47,014 nucleotides of DNA from Cytophagaceae bacterium (GCA_947441055.1 CANETC010000003.1:1-47014), one strand, 5' to 3'; counted from the stretch's first letter, positions 26,664 to 36,377 are shown. Notes: generated by a model from the letters alone, not told the origin. Numbers and translations: made by a program.

Positions 26664-28226
26664 TTATTTCGCAAAGCTCACGGCCCGCTTTTCGCGGATT
26701 ACTGTAATCTTGATCTGACCTGGATATTGCATTTCCTTTTCGATTTTGCTGGAAATTTCAAAGGCCAGATTGCTGGCTCTTTCATCCCCAACCTTGTCCG
26801 CATCTACCACCACACGAACCTCACGCCCAGCCTGAATGGCGTAGCATTGATTTACGCCATCAAAAGAAAGCGCCATGTTTTCAAGTTCGCGCAAACGCTT
26901 GATGTAACTGTCCATCACCTCGCGGCGGGCACCAGGTCTTGAGCCTGAAATGGCATCACAACTTTGAATGATCGGCGAAATCATGGCCGTCATTTCAATC
27001 TCATCGTGGTGGGCGCCAATGGCATTTACCACATCTGGATGCTCTTTGTATTTCTTGGCCAGCTCCATACCAAGCAATGCGTGGGGAAGTTCTGCTTCCT
27101 CCGGCCAAACCTTTCCAATGTCGTGCAACAATCCGGCGCGTTTGGCAAGCTTGGCATTCAACCCAAGTTCTGCTGCCATGGTGGCGCAAAGTCTAGCCAC
27201 CTCGCGGCTGTGCTGAAGCAAGTTTTGTCCGTAAGAAGAACGATACTTCATTCGGCCAATCATTTTAATGAGTTCCGGATTCAGGCCATGAACACCGAGA
27301 TCAATGGCAGTACGCTCACCGGTTTCTACAATTTCATCTTCGATGTTTTTGCGGGTCTTGGCTACAATTTCCTCGATGCGGGCCGGGTGAATTCGACCAT
27401 CCTGCACAAGTCTGTGCAAAGACAAGCGGGCAATTTCTCTGCGAACCGGATCAAATCCGGATATAATAATTGCCTCCGGGGTATCATCTACAATGAGTTC
27501 AACACCGGTTGCCGCTTCAATCGCACGGATGTTACGGCCTTCACGACCAATTATTTTCCCTTTGATATCGTCGCTTTCAAGATTAAAAACAGACACACAG
27601 TTCTCAACCGCCTGTTCGTGGGCTGTACGCTGAATTGTGGTTAAAATAATTTTCCGTGCTTCTTTGGTGGCCGTCATTTTGGCCTCCTCCATGATGTCTT
27701 TGATGTGGGCTGCGGCCTTGGTTCCAGCCTCATTGCGAAGACTTTCCACCAATTGTTCGCGGGCTTCTTCTACACTAAGATTTGCAATGCGGGTGAGTTG
27801 CTGCTGCTGCTGGACAAGATGCTTTTCAGCCTCTTCTTTCTTTTTGGCAACAATCGAAATCTGTGATTCCAGGTTTTGCTTTGTGGTTTCTACTTCAGCT
27901 TCCTTGCGGCTTAGCTGCTCCTGCATCTTAGAAACCTGCTGTTGCTGTTGCTTCAGCTTGTTTTCATTTTGCACCATTTGATTGCGGCGGCGATTTACAT
28001 CTTCCTCAAACTCACCTTTCTGTTTGATGAAGAACTCTTTTGCCTCAAGCATTTTATTCTTCCGGGCTGCTTCTGCATTGAGTTCGGCTTCCTTAAGAAT
28101 GTTGTTTGATTTGGCTCTGGCATCGTCCTCAAATTTGCTGAGGGAGCCTTTGAACATCGTTTTGGTTAACAAGAACCCTACACCACCTCCTACTGCAAGA
28201 AGGACGATGTAAATGATAATTTCCAT
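26664..28226 (-). CDS. rny: Ribonuclease Y
   Basis: This 520-residue membrane-anchored endoribonuclease starts mRNA decay in many bacteria. A single N-terminal membrane helix (about residues 3-22) leads into a long charged coiled coil (about 30-190, with a run of Gln). A KH domain carries [20 protein letters not shown], and an HD domain carries [14 protein letters not shown] with the metal-binding His-Asp pair. Length and order match RNase Y. The gene lies downstream of zapA and of a structured RNA candidate. Several degenerate codons make antisense frames look open, but only this frame has domain sense. Confidence 0.97.
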   Translation of the reverse strand: MEIIIYIVLLAVGGGVGFLLTKTMFKGSLSKFEDDARAKSNNILKEAELNAEAARKNKMLEAKEFFIKQKGEFEEDVNRRRNQMVQNENKLKQQQQQVSKMQEQLSRKEAEVETTKQNLESQISIVAKKKEEAEKHLVQQQQQLTRIANLSVEEAREQLVESLRNEAGTKAAAHIKDIMEEAKMTATKEARKIILTTIQRTAHEQAVENCVSVFNLESDDIKGKIIGREGRNIRAIEAATGVELIVDDTPEAIIISGFDPVRREIARLSLHRLVQDGRIHPARIEEIVAKTRKNIEDEIVETGERTAIDLGVHGLNPELIKMIGRMKYRSSYGQNLLQHSREVARLCATMAAELGLNAKLAKRAGLLHDIGKVWPEEAELPHALLGMELAKKYKEHPDVVNAIGAHHDEIEMTAMISPIIQSCDAISGSRPGARREVMDSYIKRLRELENMALSFDGVNQCYAIQAGREVRVVVDADKVGDERASNLAFEISSKIEKEMQYPGQIKITVIREKRAVSFAK

Positions 28227-28242
28227 TTGTATATATTATTGG

Positions 28243-28370
28243 TTAAGTGTTACGGGCCATTCCTCAGCATGAGCCAGGCAATGCTTCAGAATCAAATCGT
28301 GTATGCCCATTCAACAAGGTATTTGAGTTCCTGCTGAACCGAGAAAAGAATTACTTTCCCCGCCACTTAA
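28243..28370 (-). ncRNA. ssrS: Candidate 6S RNA (ssrS) between zapA and rny
   Basis: The minus-strand transcript of this 128-base gap folds like 6S RNA. A terminal stem forms from TTAAGTG-(G)-CGGG at the 5' end and CCCG-(TAA)-CACTTAA at the 3' end. A large open region follows on both strands, and an upper stem from TCAGCA/TGCTGA and GGAA-TCAAAT/ATTTGA-TTCT. A closing stem, a central bubble and an upper hairpin are the hallmarks of 6S RNA, which binds RNA polymerase as a promoter mimic. The position right after zapA matches the E. coli ssrS location. Length fits the Bacteroidota 6S-Flavo family. The first stem base lies four bases after the zapA stop. The exact ends are a guess from the stem. 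Confidence 0.6.
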
Positions 28371-28373
28371 AAA

Positions 28374-28682
28374 CTACGCTGTCAGGCGCTCCGAAGTTGC
28401 TTCAATTTCATCTGAAATCGATTGCACCAATTCTTCTTTCCTTTCTTCCAAACTAAGCTTCCCAAAAAAAGCATCAAAAGCCGCCATCGCCAGCAAATCT
28501 TGCTTCTCTGATATATGAAAATTGGTTTTGTAAAAAGCCATAGTCTCGTTCAATTTGGTTGCTGCCAGAAGCACACGGGCTTCATCGCTGGCTTTCACCG
28601 TCATCGGATAATCTTTACCCGCTATTTGAACTGTGACCGATACTTTATCCAAACCTTTAGTTATGAATGCGTTAACTTTCAA
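28374..28682 (-). CDS. zapA: Cell-division protein ZapA
   Basis: This 102-residue protein fits ZapA, which binds FtsZ at the division site and helps bundle its filaments. The beginning KGLDKVSVTVQIAGKDYPMTVKASDE is the usual beta-hairpin N-domain (I-G-x-x-Y-P/x motif), followed by a helical part with LLAATKLNETMAFYKTNF and a coiled-coil tail. It overlaps the preceding coiled-coil gene by 11 bases, a sign of translational coupling. A structured RNA gene follows at once. Confidence 0.85.
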   Translation of the reverse strand: MKVNAFITKGLDKVSVTVQIAGKDYPMTVKASDEARVLLAATKLNETMAFYKTNFHISEKQDLLAMAAFDAFFGKLSLEERKEELVQSISDEIEATSERLTA

Positions 28683-28965
28683 GCTGGGCTATGCACCTAT
28701 CGATTTCTTCAACATAGACATCTATCTGTTTCGAGATAGTGGCTACCTTTTCGGCATAGCTTCCGTTTTCGTTTGCAATATTAGCCTTTTCAGCGCTCAA
28801 AGGAAAATTTTTCATCCCTTCTCTTAAACTGGCAAGATTGTCCCGCAGCTCGCGATTTTCTGCCTGATAGTACTGGATATCTTTCTTCAAGGCATCCCGT
28901 TCAGCAAGAACGGCTTCAATTTTTTCATTCAGCTGATCCAGTTTTTCCTTGATGCGAATATCCAT
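28672..28965 (-). CDS. Small coiled-coil protein encoded upstream of zapA
   Basis: This 97-residue, almost fully helical protein has heptad-like spacing (IKEKLDQLNEKIEAVLAERDALKKDI) and no membrane segment. It lies directly before zapA, with an 11-base overlap, and after PBP1A. A role in division (for example a ZapB-like partner of ZapA) is plausible from the coupling, but no motif proves it. The start at 28965 has a weak TTCCTTTG box about 35 bases upstream on the minus strand. Confidence 0.72.
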   Translation of the reverse strand: MDIRIKEKLDQLNEKIEAVLAERDALKKDIQYYQAENRELRDNLASLREGMKNFPLSAEKANIANENGSYAEKVATISKQIDVYVEEIDRCIAQLES

Positions 28966-29035
28966 AGCGATTGATTTTCAAGCAGCAATATAGGTATTCA
29001 AAGGAAATGAAATCTATGAAAACGACTTATTGTCC

Positions 29036-31315
29036 TCAATCATCAAGGCTTCCCTGACTTGGATCACTTGCCTGCTGCACCCGACTGGTATCACCGCCAA
29101 CCGGATCGAGGGAAACTTTCCCACTACAGGTTAAATCAATGCTCAGGTTCTCGGGTCTTTTAAATGGCCCCTTTGTAATGCCTAGGACCTTATCGCCATA
29201 CACTTTGTCCATGTAGTAACTCCAGATTGGCAGGGCCATTTTTGATCCCTGTCCATAATTGAATGAACGAAAGTGAATGCTTCGATCCTCCCCGCCGACC
29301 CAGATTCCGGTTACAAGTTGCTTGGTGATGCCAATAAACCAACCATCTGAATAATTGGAAGTTGTGCCTGTTTTTCCGCCTACCTCATTGCCTACCAAAG
29401 TCTTACCAAGCCTATGCAAACCCAAGGCAGTTCCGTTTCGCTCACGGGTGGCACCCATCAGCATGTGCACCATCATAAAGGCCGTTTCTTTGGAGATAAC
29501 TTCCTTTTTATCTGGAGTGAATGCCTTGATTTCATTTCCATTTTTATCTGTAATGCGAAGCAGATAATAGGGCTTCGTCCAGGTTCCGCCTGAAACAAAA
29601 GTTGAATAGGCAGAAACGAGTTCATACACGGAAACATCGCTGGAACCAAGGCAAAGCGCCGGCACCGGGTCAAGCGGACTTTCAATTCCTAAAAGTTTAG
29701 CGAAGGCCACAACCCGTTCAGGGCCAAGTTTTTTCATTACCTGGGCGGCTACAGAATTGATGGATTGTGCCATGGCTTTGCGCAAGGTCATGCGCTCGCC
29801 GGAAAACTTGCCGTCCGAATTTTTAGGCGTCCAGTAAGTGTTGGTTTCCTCGTTGTAAAAAGTAACCGGGGCATCGACCATTTCTGTGCAAGGCGTAAAA
29901 CCATTGTCCATGGCCGTGGCATACACGATGGGCTTAAATGCCGAACCCGGCTGACGGCGGCCTTGTCGCACATGGTCGTATTTGAAATATTTATAATTGA
30001 TTCCGCCCACCCAAGCTTTAATATGGCCTGTAAACGGATCCATGCTCATCATCCCCGAATGGAGAAAATGTTTGGTGTACGCAATTGAATCCCAAGGTGA
30101 AATGGTCGTATCAATTCCTCCTCTCCAGGAGAATAAACTGGTGCGCATTGGACGGCGAAAGGCAGCAATTGCCGAATCTTCATTGCCATTGTATTGATCC
30201 AAATACGACTGAAACAAAGCGGTCCGCCGGGCATTGTTCAGAATAAAATCCTTGATCTCCTTGCCATTTTCATCCACCCAAGGTTTACGGCCTTTCCAAT
30301 ATCGGAAGAAAACACCTTGCTGATAGCGCATGTGGCTATCGAGCGCCTGTTCTGCATAACGCTGCATGCGGGAATTGATGGTGGTGTAAATTTTCAAGCC
30401 AGAAGAGTAAAGATCAATGCCTTTTTCCTTACAGATTTTGAGTAGGTCTTTTTTCAGCTCTGCGCGGAAATAAGTTCCATATCCTTCATTGTGGTTTTCT
30501 ACACGATACTGCCTGATGTCAACCGGCTTGAGTTTGAGCGATTCAAGTTCAGCCTCCGTAATAAAGTTGTATTTTTCAATTTGTTCAAGTACAGTGTTCC
30601 GCCTCTCAAAAGCCCGCTTTGCGTTGTAAACCGGCGAGTACATGGTCGGAGCTTTGAGCAAACCCACCAGCAATGCACTTTGCTCGAGACTCAACTTTTC
30701 AGGTGTAGTGTTAAAAAATGTACGGGCGGCAGTTTTGATGCCGTACGCATTGGACCCAAAGTGCACCGTGTTGAGGTACATGGTGAGAATTTCCTGCTTG
30801 GTATAAGTGCGCTCTAAACGAACCGCTGTAATCCATTCTTTTGTTTTGATTACCACCGTTCTAAGACCGGGAATGCCTGAAAGATGTCCTTCATACAATT
30901 CGCTGCGAGTGGCGAATAAATTTTTTGCCAGCTGTTGGGTAAGCGTGGAAGAACCGCGCCTGTCAAAACGCACCAAATACCACAAAATTGCAATTGTGCC
31001 CCGAAGGTCGATGCCGCTATGATTCTCAAAGCGAATGTCTTCCGTAGCAAAAAGCGCCTTGATCAGATTGGGAGACAAATCTTCAAATCTGGCGGGAGAT
31101 CGGTTTTCGCGGAAATATTTTCCCAGCAAAACACCATCCTCGGTGTACACCTCTGAAGCGAGTTCGGACCGCGGATTGGCTAGATTCTCGGTACCTGGCA
31201 GTCCACCAAATAGACCAAACAGGTCCACAGAAACCGCCAGGGTCCAAATTGTGAGGCCCCCGAAGAGGCTGGCCAGAAGAATCCAGGCCGTTTTGATGAG
31301 CGGTGTCTTATTCAT
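29036..31315 (-). CDS. Class A penicillin-binding protein (PBP1A-type)
   Basis: A 759-residue bifunctional peptidoglycan synthase is predicted from the ATG at 31315, which gives MNKTPLIKTAWILLASLFGG with one membrane anchor. An upstream ATG at 31381 adds 22 residues with no anchor sense. The transglycosylase domain has ATEDIRFENHSGID and GSSTLTQQLAKN. The transpeptidase domain has PGSAFKPIVYATAM (SxxK), AQSINSVA (SxN) and GGKTGTTSNYSDGW (KTG). It polymerises and cross-links peptidoglycan in the periplasm. The coiled-coil protein, zapA and rny follow on the same strand, in keeping with a cell-wall and division cluster. Confidence 0.95.
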   Translation of the reverse strand: MNKTPLIKTAWILLASLFGGLTIWTLAVSVDLFGLFGGLPGTENLANPRSELASEVYTEDGVLLGKYFRENRSPARFEDLSPNLIKALFATEDIRFENHSGIDLRGTIAILWYLVRFDRRGSSTLTQQLAKNLFATRSELYEGHLSGIPGLRTVVIKTKEWITAVRLERTYTKQEILTMYLNTVHFGSNAYGIKTAARTFFNTTPEKLSLEQSALLVGLLKAPTMYSPVYNAKRAFERRNTVLEQIEKYNFITEAELESLKLKPVDIRQYRVENHNEGYGTYFRAELKKDLLKICKEKGIDLYSSGLKIYTTINSRMQRYAEQALDSHMRYQQGVFFRYWKGRKPWVDENGKEIKDFILNNARRTALFQSYLDQYNGNEDSAIAAFRRPMRTSLFSWRGGIDTTISPWDSIAYTKHFLHSGMMSMDPFTGHIKAWVGGINYKYFKYDHVRQGRRQPGSAFKPIVYATAMDNGFTPCTEMVDAPVTFYNEETNTYWTPKNSDGKFSGERMTLRKAMAQSINSVAAQVMKKLGPERVVAFAKLLGIESPLDPVPALCLGSSDVSVYELVSAYSTFVSGGTWTKPYYLLRITDKNGNEIKAFTPDKKEVISKETAFMMVHMLMGATRERNGTALGLHRLGKTLVGNEVGGKTGTTSNYSDGWFIGITKQLVTGIWVGGEDRSIHFRSFNYGQGSKMALPIWSYYMDKVYGDKVLGITKGPFKRPENLSIDLTCSGKVSLDPVGGDTSRVQQASDPSQGSLDD

Positions 31316-31381
31316 CAGATTGTCTGAGCAAAAAAATACATTTCCCTGATAAAGCAGGAATAAAAAATCACCTTTACCCAA

Positions 31382-31389
31382 TAGATTTG
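31382..31389 (+). promoter_or_regulatory. Bacteroidota -7 box (TAGATTTG)
   Basis: TAGATTTG is an exact TAnnTTTG match. A start near 31393 would give a leader of about 37 bases before the TTG at 31430. The same eight bases recur at 31425-31432 across that start codon. No -33 TTG is apparent. Confidence 0.5.
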
Positions 31390-31429
31390 CAAGGCCCGCG
31401 TTTTAAACACTCTAAAACGACTTTTAGAT

Positions 31430-32044
31430 TTGAATTCACCCAGCTACCTACCTGTGATTGTGCCGGCCATCGGCATGTTGGTACCATTTGTAATTCGTTG
31501 GATTGAAAACAGAAGCCGCTTGAAACAAGCCCGGCATTTATTGGATGTGATTAAAACGCGTGATGAAATTGAAAAATTGATTTCAGATGCCGAAAGACAG
31601 CAAATTCAGTTACCAGATGTTGAAGAAAGCCAACTTCGACATTACCGCCAGGAACTTGACAAAGAAATCAAACGGAGTGAAGGGCTGGACATCCGGCTTT
31701 ATCCTTTATTGATTTCAATGGAAATTATATTCTTTGTTTCGGCTGCCTTTTCGGGTATGCTCGGGATTTTTCAGAAATTATTTTATGCCAAAGGCAATGA
31801 AACATTTCCCTTTTTAGAAGGCATTTTTTCGAATACCCCAACAAGAATTGGTTTACTGATAACTTGTCTGATTATCAGCCTGTACCTCTCTCATTTTTCT
31901 GCCAGGCGCATTGCAATCCGAATGGGAATCAACCTGAAATCTGAGATTCGGATTTTTCTGATTTTCAATCTTTATTTTCTCCTGGTGACGCTTTCCATGG
32001 GAACCATCCTTTACCTGCTGGATATGGTAATGCCCTGGTTTTAG
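31430..32044 (+). CDS. Unknown four-helix membrane protein
   Basis: This 204-residue product is not recognised. It has a short first membrane segment (about residues 7-22), a charged helical middle (residues about 28-85, rich in Glu, Arg and Gln), and three further hydrophobic helices near residues 95-112, 135-152 and 172-195. The best available start is a TTG (TTG AAT TCA CCC); no ATG is close unless the first helix is dropped. The -7 box at 31382 would serve it. It is the only plus-strand gene between PBP1A and menC. A membrane function is certain only in the sense of location. Confidence 0.62.
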   Translation: MNSPSYLPVIVPAIGMLVPFVIRWIENRSRLKQARHLLDVIKTRDEIEKLISDAERQQIQLPDVEESQLRHYRQELDKEIKRSEGLDIRLYPLLISMEIIFFVSAAFSGMLGIFQKLFYAKGNETFPFLEGIFSNTPTRIGLLITCLIISLYLSHFSARRIAIRMGINLKSEIRIFLIFNLYFLLVTLSMGTILYLLDMVMPWF

Positions 32045-32083
32045 GGATGAATTTCTGTCAAATTGAAAAAGAACTTTCGAACA

Positions 32084-33172
32084 TTATTTCAAACCTGACT
32101 GCCAAGGCTTAGCGGGATCGCAGAAAATTTCTCCATTTGAAATACACAGCGGAGAAGAAATGTTGTTGTGATAAAGCTGACCCGTGCCAAGACCCTGTGG
32201 AAAAAATGTCCTGTATTGTCCGGCAAGCTGGGCGATGGCATTCAAACCCACATTGCTTTCCAGCATGGATGTAATCCACCAGTCGATGCCAAGGTCCTCG
32301 GCCATGGAAATCCACTGATTTGTTTGGCCCAAACCCCCAAGCAAGGAAGGTTTTAACACAACAAACTGGGGCTCAACGGCCTCCAGCAAATTGAATTTCT
32401 GGTGGTCATATGGTTTGCCATTCAGTTCTTCATCCAAAGCAATGGGAATTGGAGAATGCCGGCATAAGTCTGCCATTTCCTTAATCTGGCCAACCGCAAT
32501 AGGTTGTTCAATGGAATCTATTTCGAACGGTGCCAGAGCTTCCAATTTCTGAAAGGCTTCCTTCAAATCCCAGGCCCCATTGGCATCAAGGCGAATTTTG
32601 ATTTCGGAGGCTGGCATTTCAGCCCGGATTCGCCTGAGAAGTTCAAGCTCCTCGGTCCAATTGAGTGCGCCAACCTTTAGCTTGATTGTATCAAATCCGG
32701 CTTCCTTCTTTTCTCTGGCCTGCGCTTCCATTGTGACGATGGGGTTCATCCAAACCAAACCATTGATGGGAACCCGCCAATTTCCCAGATGGAAATCTGG
32801 ATCGCAGATTAATTTCTTACCACCATTCACCCAATCGAGCCATGCGGTTTCAAAGGCAAACAAGCCGGATGGCAGCCATGGACCATTCCAGGTTTCGAGC
32901 CAATTGGCACTTAGTCGCCGCCAGTTCCTTGGCTTTTCTTCCATCAGCGGAAGAAGAAAGTTTCCAAGCTGATTTAAATCTGACTCAAATGTCGAAAGAT
33001 TCTCGCTGCTTAAACCCGGAAGGAATCCGGCCTCGCCCCATCCTTCCAGACCCGGGAATTCCGAGTGACGCAAAACAACAAACCAACTTTGCTTTTCTTT
33101 TAAAACGCCGCGACTGGTACCGGCTTCAAACCGGAACTGCAATGTATAAGGCTGAATTTCAAAGGAAAACAT
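32084..33172 (-). CDS. menC: o-Succinylbenzoate synthase (enolase superfamily)
   Basis: This 362-residue enzyme converts SHCHC to o-succinylbenzoate in menaquinone synthesis. The enolase-superfamily marks are the catalytic KLKVG lysine, RLDANGAW (metal Asp), IDSIEQP (metal Glu), ALDEEL (metal Asp) and VLKPSLLGG (second lysine). The C-terminal part WITSMLESNVGLNAIAQL is typical of the OSBS branch. A dipeptide epimerase is the main alternative, but the last motif favours MenC. It follows the third peptide transporter gene by 5 bases and is likely in its transcript; other men genes are not in the window. Confidence 0.85.
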   Translation of the reverse strand: MFSFEIQPYTLQFRFEAGTSRGVLKEKQSWFVVLRHSEFPGLEGWGEAGFLPGLSSENLSTFESDLNQLGNFLLPLMEEKPRNWRRLSANWLETWNGPWLPSGLFAFETAWLDWVNGGKKLICDPDFHLGNWRVPINGLVWMNPIVTMEAQAREKKEAGFDTIKLKVGALNWTEELELLRRIRAEMPASEIKIRLDANGAWDLKEAFQKLEALAPFEIDSIEQPIAVGQIKEMADLCRHSPIPIALDEELNGKPYDHQKFNLLEAVEPQFVVLKPSLLGGLGQTNQWISMAEDLGIDWWITSMLESNVGLNAIAQLAGQYRTFFPQGLGTGQLYHNNISSPLCISNGEIFCDPAKPWQSGLK

Positions 33173-33177
33173 TGAAA

Positions 33178-34683
33178 TCAGTGCACTTCCTGCATTAACT
33201 TTCGAACCAGTGGCGAAATGGCAATCAGAACCAAACCGGCAACCAAGCCATAAATTCCAAACTGCCGGTACCCATCTGTGTAGGTTAAGAGTTTTTCCAT
33301 CACAGTAGGATTGGCAGATTCAGAAACAAGGCTGGCACCAAACAAGCCTGCCACATATTGCCCATAGGCGCTTGCCAAAAACCAAAGGCCCATCATAAGT
33401 CCCTGAAGGCGCAGAGGAGACAGCTTTGTCATGATGGAAAGACCAATTGGAGAAAGGCAAAGTTCCCCGAGTGTCTGAATAAAATAAGCAACTGTGAAGA
33501 TTTCAAGGGAGGCAAGTCCAATGTCATCCGCAAAGAACCGGCAGCCATAAAAAGTTAAAAAGGAAAGTCCCAGGAAAAGAAAACCCATTCCAAATTTCAC
33601 CACAGTGTTTGGCTCAGACTTTCTATTTGAAAGCCAAACCCAGATGAGTCCCGCGACTGGCGCAAACAATATCACAAACAAGCTGTTGGCCGAATTGTTC
33701 ACTCCATTGGGATCAAGGTTTAAACCCAAGAAACTACCCTTCAGATTGTTGGCTGCAAAAAGACTCAGCGAGCCACCGGCTTGTTCAAAAATGGCCCAAA
33801 AGATTACAGAAAACAGGATAAATAGCAGAGCGGCGGCGAGCTTCTTGGCCTCAGCGGCAGAAACGCGCGACATTTCATATCCAAGATAAACCAGACTGAA
33901 TGGTCCGATGAAATACATAAACCAGTCGGTGTATTGGGTATTGGCCACCATTTTCATAATCAGTGGAATGGACGCCAGGGCACCCAGATACACAAGATAT
34001 TCCGGCCAGGTCTTTCCCTTTTCTCCTGTTTCGTGGTTGTCTAGTGGGGAAAGTCCGATTGGCCCCAAAGAATTGCGGGTAAAAACGAAAGTGATCAAGC
34101 TGATGGTCATTACAATTGCCGCAAGGCCAAAAGCCATATTCCAGCGCAAGGCTTCTGGCACAAGATCCGAAAGCATGCTTCCCTTTCCAATTGCCACACA
34201 AGCGTAGCCACCCAACAAGGCGCCAATGTTGATACCAGAATAAAACAATGAAAACCCTGCATCGCGGCGGCTATCCCCCTCGCGGTAAAGATTGCCCACC
34301 ATGGCAGAAATATTGGGCTTGAAAAAGCCTGTTCCGATGATGTTGAACCCAATGCCAAGGAAGAAATACTGCCTTGGATCGATGGCTAGAATGACAGAAC
34401 CCACGATCATAAGCAGCCCACCCCAGAAAAGCGACTTCCTAAAACCCAGAATTTTATCGGCAAAAAGTCCACCAATAAAAGTGAAAGCATAAACAAAGGC
34501 CTGGGTAGCACCGTACTGCAGATTGGCTTGTTTTTCATCCATGAAAAGTTCCGTCACCATAAAAATGGTGAGCATGCCACGCATTCCATAAAAGGAAAAG
34601 CGCTCCCACATTTCGGAGAAAAACAGGTACCAAAGTTGTTTGGGGTACTTGCCCTTGAAGGACTGAATTTCGCTGATTGTCAT
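33178..34683 (-). CDS. POT-family proton-coupled peptide transporter (third in the tandem)
   Basis: This 501-residue inner-membrane carrier takes up di- and tripeptides with protons. It has the POT signature EMWERFSFYGMRG (ExxERFxYYG), GGLFADKILGFRKSL, GNxFFKPNIS-type text (GTGFFKPNISAMVGNLY) and FSLFYSGINIGALL. Helix 7 keeps FEQAGGSLSLFA, with the glutamate commonly seen there. About 12-14 helices are predicted. The gene lies 5 bases upstream of menC and 5 bases downstream of the next transporter, so it is the third of three tandem POT genes on one transcript. Confidence 0.95.
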   Translation of the reverse strand: MTISEIQSFKGKYPKQLWYLFFSEMWERFSFYGMRGMLTIFMVTELFMDEKQANLQYGATQAFVYAFTFIGGLFADKILGFRKSLFWGGLLMIVGSVILAIDPRQYFFLGIGFNIIGTGFFKPNISAMVGNLYREGDSRRDAGFSLFYSGINIGALLGGYACVAIGKGSMLSDLVPEALRWNMAFGLAAIVMTISLITFVFTRNSLGPIGLSPLDNHETGEKGKTWPEYLVYLGALASIPLIMKMVANTQYTDWFMYFIGPFSLVYLGYEMSRVSAAEAKKLAAALLFILFSVIFWAIFEQAGGSLSLFAANNLKGSFLGLNLDPNGVNNSANSLFVILFAPVAGLIWVWLSNRKSEPNTVVKFGMGFLFLGLSFLTFYGCRFFADDIGLASLEIFTVAYFIQTLGELCLSPIGLSIMTKLSPLRLQGLMMGLWFLASAYGQYVAGLFGASLVSESANPTVMEKLLTYTDGYRQFGIYGLVAGLVLIAISPLVRKLMQEVH

Positions 34684-34688
34684 TCCCT

Positions 34689-36344
34689 TTATTTAATTTC
34701 TTGATTCATGGTTTTGTTAAGACTTCTAAGCAGCGCAAACATCAACAAACTAGCCGCCATCAAGAGGGCAAAATTCACCCAAAAGAAATCTGCTTTGTTG
34801 TCATAAGTGTCCCACATACTGGCCAAAACCCCACTTAATTTATTCCCGATTGAGGTAGAGAGAAACCAACCGCCCATCATCAAGGAAGTAATGTTGGTTG
34901 GACTCACTTTGGAAACCAGCGAAAGACCCATGGGACTCAAAAACAATTCTCCGATGGTGATGATGCCATAGTTTGCAACCAGCCACCAGACACTCACTTT
35001 TTCCAGGCCATTGTTTCCAGCTTTTACAGCTGCCACCATTACCAGAACACTCAGTCCGGAAATCAGGAGTCCAAAAGCAATTTTGGATGGGGTTGAAGGT
35101 TCCTTGCCGATTCCACGCAGGAAAGTGAAGAATGCCACAACCAGCGGTGTAAGCAGAATTACCCAGCCTGGATTGATGGATTGGCTCAAATTGGTGGCCC
35201 ATAGGCTCACTTTCGTTCCCTCTGCCGGAAGCAAATCGGCACGTACATTTTTGAAATACGAAGGATAGTTCAATTCCTTTTTAACCACCCCGTTCTCCTT
35301 AATTTTCCGGAATTGAGCATCGGTGGCTTCCACTGAATCCTTTTCAAAACTCAGACTTTTAGAAAGGCTAATGTTGGTCGAAACCGTTTCCGCAAAACCG
35401 CTCACTTGTCTGTCGGTATAGCGATCGGCCCAGGTAGTAAGCGCCGAACCATTCAATTTGAAAACAGCCCAGAAAAGTATTACCACTGCAAAAATTGTAA
35501 GCAAGGCGCCAATGCGGCTTTTCTCATCCGGTTTGGCCCTGAAATACAAGCTTGAGTAAAACAGAATCACTGGAATACAGGCGAATATAAAAGCGTCTGT
35601 ACTATCAGAACCAAAGATGTAGGCATTTGGATTGGATTCGGAAGCGACCCCTTTCAGGAACCAGCCAATCACACCGAAAAGAGCTGAAGGCAGTAAAATC
35701 AACAGGCAGATTTTCCAGAATGGCATGTCACCCGGCTGGATTCCTTTCTTTTTTGTGTACCCTTTGTAATGCCTGCTGCCCAAAAGAAAAACGCCTACTC
35801 CAATGAACATTCCTACGCCTGCAGCAAAAAAAGCCCATTTCCAACCCAGTAAAATCTGAAGTGCTGCCCCGAAAAAATTGCAGATGAAAGCACCCACATT
35901 GATGCCCATGTAGAAGATGTTGTAGCCCTCGTCCTTTCGGGATCGGTACTGGTCGGTGTTGTAGAAATTACCGAGCAGGGTGGAAATGTTGGGCTTAAAG
36001 AAGCCATTGCCCAAAATCACCAGACCCATGGCCAGGTAAAGCATCGGAAGGGAATGCACGCCCATCATCATGTATCCAAAACCCATCAAGATTCCACCTA
36101 TGATGATGGAAGTTCGATAACCCAAATAGCGGTCGGCGAGTAAGCCACCGATAAATGGTGTGAGAAAAACCAGAGCTATAAAAGTGCCGTAAAGATCAGA
36201 AGCTTCCTTTTCATTGAGGGAAAATCCACCTTCTACATCTTTCAGGTAAAGCGTGAAAATTCCAATCATGAGGTAGTAGCCAAAGCGCTCCCACATTTCG
36301 GATAAAAACAAATATGGCAGTGCCCCTGGATGGTTTTTCCACAT
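34689..36344 (-). CDS. POT-family peptide transporter, divergent copy with a long loop
   Basis: This 551-residue POT protein has EMWERFGYYLMIG (the Gly of ExxERFxYYG is Leu here), GGLLADRYLGYRTSI, GNGFFKPNISTLLGNFY and YNIFYMGINVGAF. It differs from its neighbours in two ways. The loop after helix 7 holds about 75 extra residues (about 310-385), partly charged. Helix 7 reads FWAVFKLNGSALTTWA, with Lys296 where the two other copies have the Glu of FEQ, so proton coupling or substrate choice may differ. The gene follows the first POT by 33 bases and precedes the third by 5. Confidence 0.93.
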   Translation of the reverse strand: MWKNHPGALPYLFLSEMWERFGYYLMIGIFTLYLKDVEGGFSLNEKEASDLYGTFIALVFLTPFIGGLLADRYLGYRTSIIIGGILMGFGYMMMGVHSLPMLYLAMGLVILGNGFFKPNISTLLGNFYNTDQYRSRKDEGYNIFYMGINVGAFICNFFGAALQILLGWKWAFFAAGVGMFIGVGVFLLGSRHYKGYTKKKGIQPGDMPFWKICLLILLPSALFGVIGWFLKGVASESNPNAYIFGSDSTDAFIFACIPVILFYSSLYFRAKPDEKSRIGALLTIFAVVILFWAVFKLNGSALTTWADRYTDRQVSGFAETVSTNISLSKSLSFEKDSVEATDAQFRKIKENGVVKKELNYPSYFKNVRADLLPAEGTKVSLWATNLSQSINPGWVILLTPLVVAFFTFLRGIGKEPSTPSKIAFGLLISGLSVLVMVAAVKAGNNGLEKVSVWWLVANYGIITIGELFLSPMGLSLVSKVSPTNITSLMMGGWFLSTSIGNKLSGVLASMWDTYDNKADFFWVNFALLMAASLLMFALLRSLNKTMNQEIK

Positions 36345-36377
36345 AATTATTCTGGATTGCTATTTTGAAATTCTGAA

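Noticed and set aside
26964-27644. Plus-strand open frame of 226 codons across rny
   Set aside because: The shadow of the KH and HD domains of RNase Y; no start signal and no family sense.
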